This document shows positions 1 through 13,844 of a DNA stretch of 64,000 nucleotides, one piece after another. Source of the DNA: Symbiodinium natans (lineage: Eukaryota; Sar; Dinophyceae; Suessiales; Symbiodiniaceae); NCBI GenBank assembly GCA_905221605.1, contig CAJNDS010002362.1, positions 284,501-348,500 on the forward strand. The letters are read 5' to 3'. The position numbers and the translations under genes are program-made. How positions within the stretch are numbered: position 1 is the stretch's first letter; every line of letters starts with the position of its first letter. Below the pieces are notes generated by a model. The model searched no databases. It saw nothing but the letters and a program-made list of their open reading frames with translations, and had not been told where the DNA came from.

Positions 1-3000
1 TTCCCAGAGTCATCCGATTTCGCCGTTTCCTTTTTTGCAAGCCGAACAACCTGCAGGGCACAAAGCGCTGCTTGTCCCATCCCATCCTTGCTTGGCACGC
101 ATGTGAAGCAAAATCTGTTACGTTCACGGCAAGGGCTTCTGTGTCTCGCCAGACTGTATGCGATGTTAAGCAGTTGAAGTTTAGTTGGGATGCTTTAGGA
201 TACATGCTGTAGACGTTGGGCTTTCTTCATGGGCATGCTGCCAACATATTGCCATCCAGTGCATGTGTTTACGTTTCCCTGCAAGTTGGCATTCTGGGGG
301 GTTGGCCCTGTCATCTCCTTCAGCATCCTGGCGCTGCACAGCGATGCTCGGAGCAGTCAGAGTCAAGACCTGGCCACCGTGTGTTGCGCTCGATCTGGAT
401 ATGACCAGACATCTTTCAGAGCTTTTTCAGACATCCTTTAAAGGAAGCCTTTTGAGATAGAGACGGAGGATCGAGTGCAGCGACGAAGTGGGGAAATGTC
501 GACTTCGAAGGAGGAGCTACTGAGCTGACTTCTTGGGGCTGATTTGAATCGGTGTTGCTCTTAAACTTGTCATCGAACCGTCGAATCTCAGGCAGACGTC
601 GCTGCTGCCTTTTCTAGCTTTATTGGATGGCCGGCAGTCGTGGTCGACATTTTGCAATGAGCGGCCTTGTCGCACTCAGCCTTTCACTGATTTCTGTATT
701 TCCGATGCCTGTGCTGCTGCTGTGTGGAGCTTGTCAGCCGCAGGCTTGTCATTCAGAACTTGGTCGCTGCTGCTACGGTTGCTGTGCTTTACAGCGCTGG
801 CGGCGCAGTGCGCCCTGAGTGGATGAGCTTCGGCAAAGCCCGACTGTGAACGCAACGTGAAGTGGTTCCGGAGCCTGGCAGAAGACCTCCACGTGCAAGG
901 AGGGCACCAGGACCTGTCAGGTCTGCAACAAGCAGCGAGACAGAAACTGCATAGCGACAGCCTTCTGTTTCCAACTGCATGTCTGAAAAGACACAAAAAG
1001 TGGCTGCTCGAGCCCCCTCTAAGATTGTGGACGATTGGGCAGTGTTTTCTTGGGACTGTGGTCAAGTCTCTGTGGGTTCCAAACGTGCTTTCTGCAAGTC
1101 ATAAAAGCCGCCGCTGGTCCCGGGCCCCCTACGCCCTCGTTATCCCGCGTGGAATTGAACCGATAATTGAACCGATACTGGTACCGGTGCCTCGATACCC
1201 CATCCTGCTGTATCGCTACTCAGGTATGGTCTCTTAAGCAGCTGCGGGCATGGCTGGGCTTCCAGCCTGCTTCATATAGATATAATCACAAGCAGTTGTG
1301 CCATAGACGACGTCCCTCTGAAAAAGAGCATGTTGTTGTTCATAAGCTTGTGCCAGGCGCAGGAGGGCAGATCCAGGTCGTTGCAGAATGTAATGAATGT
1401 AATGAATATGGAATACTACACGCAGATGACGAACACAGTCAGTCGGTTGGATCTTGCATGGCTGCCTGTCTGTTTTTGTGCCCAGGAGGATGCCAAGTTC
1501 GAACTAAGCTACACGTGGCCGCCGGGAGAAGAGAAGAACCATGCTGGTCTGAGGTGCTGGGAGTCCGAGTGCAGTTCACATCTAAGCATGTCCGAGCGGT
1601 ATGGTGCCGGCTTTCCAAACGCAAGAAGTCACGGTCAACACCAAAAACAATGGCCTGCCACAGATCAGCGCCACAGAGCCCGGTCGGTCAGATTGAATGC
1701 TAAGCAAGAATTCTTGGGTCAAAGCTGTACGTCATCCTCTTGGATCCCAAGAACCGCCCAAGTTTCAAAGCGGGGAAGCTCCACGCAGCACGCTTACACC
1801 ACAAAGATATCAGCAGGCAAGCGCCCGCAAATTGCGTGATCAAGCAAAATCTGGAGAAAGCCCCGAATGCATAAATGATAGAGCGTGTAGTGGAACTTGA
1901 ACTGAACAAGCACAACTACATTCCTCGGCTCTGTGATCCGTGTTAGGATCTGAGTTTGCTTGCCATGTAGCATGCCGGTAAAAGATAGCAGCTGCTATGG
2001 CAGAAGGGATGTGTAAATAACAAAGGCACTTTCGGGGAAGGATTTCAGATGTCGAGAACGATTGTCTGATCTTCATCTCATGGCAGGTTCAAGACAGAGG
2101 ATCTGCCACAAAAAGAGATCTGGGACGGAAATTTGGATTCGCGCTTCTTGGACGCAAAGACAAGCAAGTCCAGCATCGATGTTAGTAGATACTAGCATGT
2201 CAGGCGCACAATTTTTGAGAATCAGAGACAGAGAGCCTGCAGTACATTATCTTCCCGCTCAGCGTCTGCACTTCCACATTCCAGATAAAGGCAGAAAAAT
2301 GTGGGAACGTGGATTATTGCAGTGTGGAATGCGGAAAGGAGTCGCAGTGTAGCGGAAGCTCCAGGTCTGGCACTCCAAGGAAGCAAACTAGAGACAGCCA
2401 TTACTACAGCAACCATTGGTATACGGTGCACTCTTGACGTACTCTCTCTGTCGTCCGCCATCACACGTATCAAAGTGAGTAGTTCAAAGCCGGCTCGGAC
2501 AACCCAAAGTCTTTAATATGGGCCAGCTATGCGGGAGCGAAAAAAATATGGCTGAAACGATGCCCATCGGCAGTTTTTGAGCTCTTAGCATTCTGCACTC
2601 TTGCCGGCAGATTTTCGGGACGCATTTACACGTGCAGAAGTAGTGGTTTGAAATTGAAAAGTATCGCGCCTGCGCAGTCCAAACGATTCTACGGCTTTCT
2701 TATCAGCCTGAAAAACAGACGCCTTTGCACCGACAGTGGTGGCAGATTATTCAGATTTCAGATGCTTCCGTTCTAAGGGGATGTACGTAACACTAAGAAG
2801 AAACCTGTGGAAAGCGCGCCTCGAATTTTGAAGTTTGCGGCGCAACTTGCTACAGCATGAACGAAGTCTGGAAAGTACGCTGAGCGGCCTAGGCGAGAGT
2901 GCCATTTGTGATGACGGAGTATACCAAAACCTCGATTAAAGTTGTTTCGATGAAAAACGATCCCGACTCGTGCCTCAACGATTTGCACCCAAAACCAGCC

Positions 3001-6000
3001 CCGCCCCTAAGCGAGAGCTGTGGAACATCCGTGCGCTTTGCACGATAATACCAGGCCCGGTTACCTCTTTGCCACGCTGATGGGGAAAGGCTCAAATCAA
3101 AGACGGAACTCATGTTAGGAGCCTCGACTCAGCAGGACGATTGATAGCCCTTTTTTGTTTTAATCGCCAACGCGAGGCCGCCTCGGCGAGTGCGCTAAGT
3201 CAGGACAGTGGGGGCTTTTGCCTGAGAAAAATTTTAAGGGAAGGGGGGAAAGGGCGGTGGTGGTCGGGGGGGGAGCAGGGGGGGGAGGAGGCTCCGCGTT
3301 GAGGGGAGGGAGGGAGGGAGGGGACGAGGGGGAGTGGTGAAGAACGCGCCCTGTGGCGGCAAAAAGTCCTCTTGGTCGTGATGCATCGAGGAATCTTAAT
3401 GTGCCACCAAGGTCTGTTGTCCCATGAGCCCGACGCCCCCAAGGAGGAGTGAGACAGCGACTTGCCAACGTGAGCGGCACATTGTGCTGGCCCACGGCGT
3501 CCTGGTTTGGATGCCAGCAAGACGCCATACGGCCTCCCGTGCGTCATGATGCAAAGGCTGTGCACGCGCCGAGCGCTGCGCAGCAAGTCCTGCCAGCAAA
3601 TGGCAACGTACGTTGCAGCGCGCATGTGTTGACAGGCCTGGCAGCTCAGTTCGACGAACGTCCGCGAAACGGGTCAACATCTTTTAATGTGCCGATCTTC
3701 TCTTGTCCACATTGCCACAAGTCGATAGGATCTTGGTGTTAATGGAATCTGCTGATCTTGGCTGTTCATACTGTTTCAGGCAGTTGAATAGAACAGAGGG
3801 TCAAACTGTGGCGTTGGTGGGTAGCAGGAAGCAGCACGGCATTTTGCGAACATGCGGCCAGTCCCAAAGAGGTGATGTATTGGCACAAGCAGATGTGCAT
3901 GCAAACAAAACAGCACATAATTTGACGTGTTTTCTGTTGGGCAGTGGTCCACCAGACCGCATCCAAAGCGCAAAATGTTCTTGCTTGGCTGCTTGGCTTT
4001 GCCGCATTTTGCAGCGGCCTGCGCAACTGACCTCGAAAGAGCTGAAGTTGCTGCGGCCTTTTTTAAGCGCACTGGCACCGCGGGCGCCTTTCAAGTCCAG
4101 CATGCAAACCTGAACTGCGTTTTGCCAGATTCGACCACTCCTCCACAGCCCAGAACGAGTCAAGGCTTGCATTGGCCTAGGGCCTAGATTGCTTCGCTTG
4201 GAAGCACAGGTCGTGCAGAGTGCACACCATGTCCAGTGTCCTGGCACAGAGGGGGGCAAACCACGTCTAATGGGTCTTTGCAAACGCAAGAAATACATTT
4301 ACGGTGCCCATGCCTCTGATGTTTATTCGAGCGATTCCACAGCGCTCTCTGGTTTTGACGACATTGTCTAGCTGTCTTCGTCCCGAGAGCTTTGGCCGAC
4401 TGCCATGTGCACATCCTTGTCGAGCGACAGCTCTCGATCGAATACAGAGTCGGCACTTGTGCGACTTTCAATGGCCAATCTTGTTTGTACTACGCTGTAG
4501 GGTCGATCAAAAAATGCTTCTTGTTGCAAGAAGCAGTCGGCGTGGGCTGTGGGAAATTGCGAGCAGTTTGTACCGCGTCCTGACCGCTTGTACCACGAAC
4601 GCGTTCGAAATTCTACCACCTGTTGTCACAGGCGCCACATGCTCTGGCGGGATGCCCAGTGTGAATCTGCGGTGCATGCCCTGCGCGCCGGGGGGGCATG
4701 CAGCATGGACTGAGGACAGGGGCCCGCATGGTTCAAGGCACGTGTGATGTTGTCTTGATCGTGTGCCTGCACAGATGTCAACTTGATGTCGATTTTCTAG
4801 ATGCGCTGAAAGATCCGTGAAGCATGCTGCTCGCATCATACGCTGCTGCCAGATCCAGAACACAGAGGTTTTCCAGGTCGTGTTCTAGGTGCCTTGTGCC
4901 TTGTGCTGTAGAAACGTGCAAAAACCGTTCGTTTCTGCGTGTGGTTTTCGAAGAGGGCAGGATTCGGAAGTGACGGATTCGGCCCAGGGTCAACTACTTC
5001 GGGGTTAAGGCAGCATGCAGGATGGTCTCTTAACTTCTCAACAAGTGGGTTGGGTTTTTACATTCACACGACATCGAAGGCCCTGAACACCACATGCAAG
5101 ACTGATGCTTGCCTCATTCATCCCTTGAGACCCTAAGCTGAGGTTCGACACATTGCAATCGATGTTTGCAGGTCGCGCCGTCGCATGGACCGCCGGTCAC
5201 GATCTCCCAGGCAAGACATGGCCGGAGCATTTTGAGGGCGCATACGCCCGACCTGTGTTTGGCCGCAGGCGGAGAGACAGAGACCGTGACAGGCCGGCAG
5301 CGGTACAGCAAAAGCAAGCTGCATATGTTTCATCTGACGAAAGGAAGGGGTTGCGAACCGATGGAAGCAGCTCCTTGCCCCTTATGAGGGGCGAGAAATG
5401 AACTCGATTTCCTATCCTTTAACCCCCCGCCCTAGATGCATGGGGGCGACGCCTTTCAGTTGACCGGTCAACTTCTCTTACCTGAGCTGCTCGACCAGCC
5501 CAAGAGATAATGTGGAGATGTGTGGAGATATTCCCTGAAAAAATCTCAGCGCAGTGCCTGGCCCTGCCCCCATGGCATTGTCCATCTCGATACGGCAGTA
5601 CCCATCGGAGCAGGTTTCGGCTTCATAAGCTTTGACCCTCAGCATTGCTGGTGCTTCGAAGCTTCGAAGATGTATGCAAAAACGGGTTGTTGAAGAAGGG
5701 TTTAGTAGGGTTTTGGGTTTAGGGTTTAGGGTTTAGGGTTTAGGGAAGAAGGGTTCCTCAGCCGCCGAAGGCACAGAGAGCCACACCGAGGCCTGGATGT
5801 GTTCTCAGAAGTGCTCCCGTGCGACTCTTTGAAAGTACACTGTGAGTGCACCTGGACCCATCTTCAATTTCGTTTGTCACTTTTTGACCGTGTTAGTATA
5901 TAAGGTGTCAAGGAATCAAGTTTTACCCGAGGTCACCAAAAGCAGTTCGTGTGTTGCCGCGGGTTTCTTCAACCTTGCTTGGCCTCAACTTGGCCTGCGA

Positions 6001-6872
6001 CCCCTGCAGGTCGCGATCGCCATCGCAGATCTCGATCGCAAGGATCCCTGTTGGTTCGGGAATCGGTGTTCAGCATCGCATCCTCTTGTGAGTTCGAAAA
6101 GCGAAATTAAATGCCAAGATTGGATCCTTTCAGCTTAGCCCCGTGCTACTCGTCGCTTGCATTCCTTTCATCGGTAGATGTGCTGAACTTGCGGCATTTA
6201 CGAGTTCACAATGTGGACTTTTTGACAGTGTGGGCCCAGCGGCTCAGCTAAGGCGCTCCCCGGCGTCGCGCTCCCGAGGCTGTCGCATGTTGTCGGGGGG
6301 AGTGGCTGGAGGATGCTAGAGGTGTTGTGGTACATGCGGTGTATCCTCTGGATGCGACTCCCTCAAACCTGCTACTCCACTCTCAGCGCCAGAGTCGGCA
6401 TAAATCTTACTGTAGGAGGCGATCGCCGCCAAGCACCCAGAAATAGTTTTCGGGCTGCTGAGCTGGTGCATCGAGGCATTCAAGCATTGAGGCCAGAGCA
6501 TCAGGGTGCACAGCACAGCGCGCACAAGTCACTGGCCAAGGCCGTCGACGAGAAGAGAACCCCTTGGGCGACAAGGTCGTTGGGCTTATGGTAGACATGG
6601 AGTGGGAGCTGCATGACTTCCTTTTCCGAGGAGTTGTCATTAGACCAAGTGGTCTCTTCTAGCCAGACCGGCGTCGATATTCGCCCCCTGGCACGAAAGC
6701 TGAAACTTGCTTGTTGCAATCCCCCCCAATCCCCCCACCCACCCCCCCCCTTCCCCCCCCACCCCCTCGACAGACACACCGAAGGCGGGGGGACGGTAGG
6801 TGAGGCCCCATGAGCATCACAGAACCTGAGGCGGTTGTTTTCAAGATGGCGTTGGACTGAGCTCATCTAGCA
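1..6872. other. Host DNA, no assignable gene
   Basis: GC-rich nuclear-type DNA. Open frames here are short, overlap on both strands and show no domain I recognise. One stretch at about 1,486-1,560 (+) reads like an exon, with acidic and aromatic-rich sequence after a CAG|GAG acceptor, but I cannot name it. Low-complexity parts are G-rich at 3,240-3,330 and C-rich at 6,719-6,766. An interstitial telomere run is listed separately. Confidence 0.5.
5715..5745 (+). repeat. Interstitial telomere-type repeat (TTTAGGG)n
   Basis: Four perfect tandem copies of TTTAGGG preceded by GGG. TTTAGGG is the telomere repeat of plants and has been reported in dinoflagellates. Here it is internal, with no sign of a chromosome end. 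Similar runs occur at 35,179-35,201, at 45,949-45,970 beside the viral junction and at 46,985-46,998 inside the viral arm. A degenerate version lies near 17,885-17,917. Confidence 0.9.
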
Positions 6873-6974
6873 GATGGTGTCTTCAGGAAGCTTGTACCCG
6901 GGATTGCCTTACCAGAAGCCCCAGGACGTCCGATGCAAGAGCTGGTGGACAAGCTGGTTTTAGCTGAGGCCGGG
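6873..6974 (+). CDS. Candidate internal exon, unknown protein
   Basis: Thirty-four codons are open between a CAG acceptor-like site and a GGG|GTGAGG donor-like site. The peptide begins DGVFRKLVPG and is rich in Leu, Val and Pro, with an amphipathic end, as expected of real protein rather than shadow translation. No family is recognised and no partner exons were found. The call rests only on composition and splice-like edges. Confidence 0.25.
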
Positions 6975-7617
6975 GTGAGGTGAATTTTCTTAGCCAGGCC
7001 CGGAAAAGCATTAGTTAGTCTGCCGAAGCCGCAAGCAGACCCTTGCCACGTTGGAAGCCGAAGACATTTTCCAACCATAGGCGTGCCAACATCGTATTCA
7101 TGTGGCAGTCGGGGTCAGATGTGTTGTACATTCGCACATAAAGGTGGTTGCTCATCATGCCAATGTCTGCATGACTCCGGAACAGAGATACGGTATGCTC
7201 TATCGATGACACCCTGAATGCATGAATCTGGCTATGTCCTCAGTACAGTGAAACGATACGGTGCGCTCTGATTCCAGAACATGGCAGGCATGGACAGGTA
7301 TAGCTATCGCCAGGTCTTCAGTACGGTGTGCTTGCTAAGTGGTGCCTTCTGGCCCCTGTCCAGGCTGACCCGCTCAGAGATGCCTTCCTCAAGCTCCGGT
7401 GTGTGATCTACCAAGGTCCGTAGGATTTCCCACAACCACCTTGGAGCTGCGGAAGAGCCGGAACCACCGCAGCATTGGCAGGACAAGTCGTCTGCTTGGA
7501 TGTGCGTCGTCTCGCCTGCGCGGGGCCCAAGCGTGCCCTGTTTTTGTAAGCTCTGGTCCGATATACATATATATATATACATATATATATATCTGCATAT
7601 GTATAATTATGTATATG

Positions 7618-7656
<39 letters not shown>

Positions 7657-10600
7657 GTGGAAGGCTGTGGGCGCCAAGGCCTGCAAGAGTACGCCAGGAA
7701 GGTGCAGCGAGAGGTGAGGATCCGTGTTGATGTCCTTCCCTAAGCTGAAGCTGTGAGATCTACGAGGCCTAGGCCTGAGTGTGCAGGGTACGGCTATCTT
7801 TCAGAAAAGCCCTTAGGTTCAGGACAACTGGGACGAAAGACGAGGAGGGGATACCTCTGCTCCTCGGCCAATTCAGCCCAACAGCGTGCGAGGCATGGAT
7901 GGTCTTTACATGTCTTTACACTAGGCTTTCCAGGCCCTGTTTGGCAGCAACACATTTCTGATTCAGCATAGCAGAATCCTTTTCTTTGGTCCGTGCTTCC
8001 TAAGAACATCTAAGAACGCAGACAATGTACTGGTAGCCCCCAGTGGTTTCGACGGGAATACCAGCAATCGCAGACTTTCGACCTGACTATTCGGCTGTGG
8101 TTCAAGCCTCCATTGCCCTCAGAACTTCTTGAAGCACTACACGACTCCCGATGGCGACACGCCCAGAGTCAGAAGAAGGCATCCTGCGTGTAGAAGGTAC
8201 ATGTTGTCCACGAGTGCAAGCAGCACTTGATAGCACTGGTTTAACAATGATATCGATTTTTTGACAAATTGCTGGGCACATTGGTGGTTTTGCTCTTGTC
8301 TTGCGTTCCTGGTCTTTGCGGCAGCTCAGTCAACTTCTTTGAAGGACCTACGGAAACGACAACGAGGCGTGGCTTGAAAAATGGTGGGTGGTGTGCAGTC
8401 TATTGCACAGCGTCCAGTAAGAAGTTGGTTCGATGGGTTGCAGGTGGATGGAGGAGTAGTGTGATATTGAAAGGGTGCATCCAAGGATCGAGACGGGAAT
8501 CGTCACCGAGACGACAACGATAGGCGCTGCTTGCAGTTGTGTTGGCATTCTGGCCAATAGGACATTGGGATTGGTTTGTGTTGAGTGATTAGTCCCCTGA
8601 TGTCCTCTGGCTACTTGCGGCGCCATAAGATTTGACAAATGTTTCAAGGCCGAACCATTGCCAAAGTATGGTGAATTGCGGACAGAATCACGAGCAAGAC
8701 GAGAGCCCCGAATCTCAACGACGGCCCTAGATTCTAGATTGAAGTCCCAGACCCCTCCATGCGAGCAAGGCGTTGACACGAAGATCTTCGTAAAACTGAC
8801 ACTGACAAAGCTGCAACCCCTAAACGCCCAAGCAACCGCGTCTGGGTTTGTCGTAGCACCTACACAGACCAACGAACCTTGCCGGCGTTGTGCGAGAGCG
8901 AGCGACTAAACCCTGGCCATGGGCCAAGGCAAGGCCTGCCGCCCAACAAAAACAAGAGGCGTCACAAAACTGACGTGCCCCGCAACAGCGCGTGCCCTTG
9001 GCTTCCTGACTCATTCGCAAATTTGTGTCGCAAAGGGTTGGGTGCACGGGAGGACGCGTGCAGGCCCGCCCTGGGGGGCCGTGTTGAGAGGTGCAGGTTG
9101 GATATGCGCAGGCCAGATGTGACGGATGACCTGCAGTGTTGCCGCGAATCAAATCCCCCCACAAAACACCGACATCTAGCAAACAGTCCCCACCCACATG
9201 CAGCGAGACTTCCGTTGCCCAGCCGACAGGCACATGCGGGCACACACAAAACTTCACATTGCTGACTGTTTGCCTTGGACCTGTGTGCACATGGGGTTTG
9301 ACTTTCATTCAGTGCTGCGCACATGGAGTGCCTTTTTAACTATGATGCCGCCCCACAGGTCCAGTCCCTGCTTTTTGGCATCTTCTGATGCTCACAGTAC
9401 CCCGGACGCCTGCCCTGAAAGAATCCCGGAGCGAATCCAGCACACTGCCCCCAAGAATCCAGCGACAAATCCTCGTAGAACTTTTTTTCAAGTGTTTGCG
9501 TTCGCAGAATCTCGCAGAGGTTGCCGAGAATACCTGCCCAGAGAGTTCTCACCCTCAGAGAAGCCCACACACAGCCCTGAATGCCGGTTCCCATCACAGA
9601 AATCCCACGAAAATCTTGCAGAGCATCCTTCCTACATGTGGTTCTCTGGGGTTGTTGGATGCATGAATGAGATTCAGGCCAAAGACCAAAGCCAGGAGTG
9701 AGGAGAATAGGTGAATCAGAACCGAACACTACAGAGGGTGGGGAATTGAAACGGGCTACGCTAACTTTTGGGGTGGGGAGCAAGTATGCCACTCTTGAGA
9801 TGAAGCGTCGGCCACACGTGCAGTGGGTGCAAGCTGAGCTGCAACGTTCTTCAGCATGCCCTGTGATAGCTCCGCCATGTAACTATTTTGGGACTGGAGG
9901 GGGCTGCGTTAACCTCCCCAAGCGACCAAGTCAGTCCCTGATTTGGGGCCTGAAGGTAGTGCTTGGGCTTCGCAGACCCACGGGACGTTCAGGCTTTTTT
10001 TCTTCGAAAGTTTTGTTTGTCGTGTGTGCTTGTCAGGGAATGGCGCCAGCCAATTGGCCAAGGCCGTGGGAAGGGTGGTAAAGGCCGGGGGCGTCAGCGC
10101 AAGTTACTTGAGGGCTATGAGGGGTGCCCTTTTTCCGTCGAGATTGGAGAGAGCTTTTTGAGGTAAAGTTGCTGGATGCACAGTCAATCGTACCCGTTTC
10201 CTCTGTCCACGTCCTGACGCCACAGACTGTTGCAAACGCGGGTCGTTTCTGCCTCCCTTTCAAAAAACTTCACACACCAACTGGATGTCCACAGGACAAG
10301 GCAAGAAGGGGAAGAGGCCGACAAAGCTTTCTTGTGGCTGCTCCTAAACCCCTTTTGCATATTTTTGCAAATTCTGAGCAATTCGAAGTCCGGAGCCACG
10401 AAGGCGGAACCGCGACGGATGGTCAGGACGGGCTCTTGCCTCTCACTGGTCTCAGAGTCGCTAGTGTGCCGTACATCCCGGCAGGTGGCTGGAAGGGTTG
10501 GAAGAACTGGAATTGGAAGCAAGGCCGGTGCAGCGCGAGCATAGGCCTTGCAGTGAAGTTTGACATGTCGGCCAGGTGATGACCAGCAAGGCCATGTGAC

Positions 10601-10826
10601 TTGGCTGCGATGTTGTTGACTTTGGGTTCTGTATCGGACTTCTCTGGGTACCTCATAGTGACTATCGTAGTGGAAGGTTTGGGAGGCGGGTCGCCTTACT
10701 GAGGATGGCGGAAATGCTGCTGACGACGACAAGGCAAGATCTGTGACAAGTTGTCTCCACCTCCACCTGGAAACTGTAGATCTCGCTACGTAGCACGTAG
10801 TTGGTCCTGCTTCTTTGCGCTTGCAG
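6975..10826. other. Host DNA, no assignable gene
   Basis: Apart from the TA microsatellite I see no conserved domain and no chain of exons. Frames are short and present equally on both strands. Confidence 0.45.
7561..7656. repeat. TA/TATG microsatellite
   Basis: Alternating AT with interspersed ACAT and GTAT units, ending in a pure (AT)n run. It generates several artefactual Tyr/Ile-rich open frames on both strands. Smaller AT runs occur at about 12,306-12,326, 24,106-24,125 and 31,290-31,304. Confidence 0.9.
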
Positions 10827-10958
10827 GATTCCCGCCAGGGCATAGATGACACCAACCGCGAAGCTTGGAATGACCCGGACTTCTTCGATGAGGAGGCAAC
10901 AACTTGGGGGAGAAACGCGCCGGGGCATCTGCATGAACAACTTGTCAGGATTTCGTGA
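10827..10958 (+). CDS. Candidate exon, unknown acidic protein
   Basis: After a TTGCAG acceptor-like site the frame stays open for 43 codons to a TGA at 10,956-10,958. The peptide is hydrophilic and acidic (starts DSRQGIDDTN, then a run of Asp, Phe and Glu), unlike the Arg/Ser/Cys-rich shadow frames around it. It could be a last exon, or could be spliced earlier at a CAG|GATTTC site near the end. No family is recognised. Confidence 0.35.
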   Translation, partial: DSRQGIDDTNREAWNDPDFFDEEATTWGRNAPGHLHEQLVRIS

Positions 10959-12851
10959 GCCCGGGCCTTAAGACTGCATTTGTTGGCGTCTGGGAAAGTT
11001 CGGCTTCCAGACTCCTCTCAGGCACTCCAGCTCCAGGAGGCTATCCAAGGGAGATGGGCGTTGCCGAGTTTCCAGCTGTCTGAAGCAGACAAGTGAAGCT
11101 GTCCTCACAGGTTCTGCGCTGAAGCCGGGCGAGGCTTTCCAGAGTCATTGTAGCATGTTCCGCTGCACAGCCCTTGTTGAGATTCAGCATAGCAGAAAAA
11201 GGCTGGCAGCTTCCCATCCGCAACCTGCTGGGGGAATTGCGCTCATGGATGCTCATGGCGCCAGTTCTGCGCATTGGAAGGTCGGGTCCCGGCGGAGCCG
11301 ATGGGACAATGCAGCAGCTTTCGATCCTGAGGCGCTTGCTGGCTGTGCCCGGAGTGTGTGAGATCTAAAATATCCTGACGGCGTGTTGCAACGACTGCTT
11401 TGCATTCATGTGCATGCAGCTCTGAGCTGCAGGCGCCTCCGCAGATCGGAGAGTTGCTTTAGCTTCATGTAGTTGCGATGTACCCTCACGTCTCAGACTC
11501 GAACCACTGCATCTGTGTTGGATGGACCATGGCTTGTTATGCGAGCATTGCTAGAACTAGAGGCGTGACCGAAGCGTGTGACCGATGCCGGCGCAAAAAG
11601 GTCCCGGATCATTCTGCTGCCAAAATCCATGTTCAGAAGCAGATGTCGGCAGACATGTTCAGTTTCCTGGCAACAGCTGGTTTCCGGATGTTTCCAGCGG
11701 CCTTGTGCATCACAACAGAACCAGAGGGTGCTAGCGAGATTCCGTGCAGTCTTTACGCTTCTGGCAGAATGAGATGTTGCGTATAGGGGCAAAGGCAACT
11801 GGCAGAGATGTGTCAGGTTTGTGTGGCGTACCGCCGGTAGGGCCCAGCCTAACAGTTAACACACGCGATCACTTGTGCAGACTCAGTGTGCAGATGCGTG
11901 CTGGCTACCCCCACGCCTATCAGTGCCCTTCGACCAGTGCCGCGGCATGAGAGAGGTGCGGTCTTCCGTTTTTCAGAGACCGACTTGCTGGGTCCCCCTT
12001 TTGGATCGATGACATGGCCCGCTACAAACGTCAGAGCCTGCAATGCATCTTCTTGGCGCCAGTAAGACCTGTGGTGAAAGGTCAGCATCCTCGTTGAAAA
12101 TCTTTCTGGCTGTGATCTCGAACTTTCCCGAGCTGCGCGCTCGGAGTGTTGTGCCAGAACATTGTACCAGAAAGCAACTCCCCCTTGCAGATCTAGTGGC
12201 TCTGGGTGACCTGGGCCCGGTAACATTCGGTGACTCAATCCAGGACTAATCCTGTCCCCTTGTGAAGGCCATGTCGAACCAGTGATGAAATCATACATGA
12301 ATCACATATATATATATATACATATAAACGCTGCCTGAGACTCCACCGGGTTCCTTAGTCAAGTCTGCAGCAAAGGTGGTAAGTCAGGAGGGCATTCCTC
12401 GCAGCCCGCCGCCTGAGGCTGGATCAAGGGGGCATCATCTGATAGCAGACAAGCCCAACTGCAGACACACGGCACGTAGCTTGCAATGACTGGCTAAGGG
12501 AGTTGCGGCTGCCAGGGGGGTGACCGTTTGGGCGTGCGCAATACTGTCAGCGTATTTCTGTGGACGAATTGTTTCTGGATGGGGTCCTTGCCAAAATCTT
12601 GTTTGCACGCTGCACTCGCTCGGCGTTTGGATGGGGGAAAGCAAAGGGGCCAGGACTTTCATGGCTTCCTGAGATTTGCGTTTACATGGGACAGGGCTGG
12701 CCTGTGCTGTGCAAGAGGTGCGTTGTACCTGTCTCTTTGTCTTTGTTTCTCTGCCCCCTTCATCGTCGATTGAGCCAACGCACGAGACAGGAACATGACA
12801 CAGAGCATGGCATGACGAGACACTTCAGAGACGCGATCGCGGACACAGAGT

Positions 12852-13095
12852 CTTGGCTTGCTTTGCTTTGGAGGGCCTTCTCAGGGACATCGATCGAAAC
12901 CGGTTTGTTATGAGCCTGAAAGCTTTTGGGCACGCCAAGCCGCACGCACCCCCCCCCCCCCCCCTCCCCGAACAAGAGTTTCGATCACGGATGTCCTGTG
13001 CGGCTTGGCGTGCCGAAAACACATGCCAAGGCTCAAGGACAAGAAACCAGTTTCGATCGATGTATTCCAAGAAGGCCCTCCAAAGCAAAGCCAAG
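12852..13095. repeat. Foldback element with ~95-bp inverted arms
   Basis: The left arm, 12,852-12,945, is closely matched by the reverse complement of the right arm, 12,998-13,095. Shared blocks include GGAGGGCCTTCT, ACATCGATCGAAAC and CACGCCAAGCCGCAC. By eye identity is roughly 80 percent with small indels. The spacer of about 52 bp holds a run of 16 C at 12,949-12,964. The form fits a foldback or MITE-like insertion or a decayed hairpin. No target-site duplication was established. Confidence 0.85.
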
Positions 13096-13844
13096 CAGTA
13101 GGCCGTGTCATGTGAGACTTACGGAACATGAGACGACAGTCACGAGGACCACGCCCTCGACCCGATGAGCTGTAACTGAGGACCCCAGAGTGACGACATG
13201 GGGATCGTGTCCCCGACCAGCTCAATTCCTGTGACGGTTGACACTGTCTTTGGACACGCGCGATCCCCGCACACCTGCGAGCCCGCCAACGCGCGCGATC
13301 GACAGGCACAAGAATCGTGCCCCCCGACATGCCGTTGACACACTTTCAAGATACCGAGGAGGGGTTGCACAACTAATCACACGCGATGCCCCCTCGTAGG
13401 CATTCCGGGAAGGATGTGAGAAATTACTGTAGCTTCTGTTGCTGCTGCCGCTGTACACGCTGTGTGTTGCAAGCGACAGCCCTGCAGGTCTTGAGCAGGT
13501 CATGCAAGCTTTCCTGGCTAGGCGCGCCTGTTTTCCCGGCCATCCTGGTCTTGCCACGCTTTCTGTCTGTTGTGACGCTGAAGACCTGATGCCGCTGCAG
13601 GACGGAACAAAGAGGGCCAAAGCTGCTTGGCTCAGAAGATCGGAGAAGCCCTGAAACACGAGCGAAAGACACAGCCACAGCAGGGAGCAAGCTGCCTGGG
13701 GAAACGTTGCTTTTCGCTTGCGGCAGAGGCACTGGCTGCGCTGTGGCCCTTGAGTTCCGATCCAAGAGCAGTGGCTACGGTGACGCATGTCCGAGGCCGC
13801 TGTGCATTTAGGGCGCATTGCGTCATTAATATGGGTGTTTCTGC

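Noticed and set aside
7389-7743. Tyr/Ile-rich frames on both strands
   Set aside because: Created by the TA/TATG microsatellite.
10184-10855. 223-codon frame on the - strand
   Set aside because: Arg/Ser/Cys-rich shadow translation without domain; it overlaps a better + strand exon candidate at its edge. Length alone is not unusual in GC-rich DNA.
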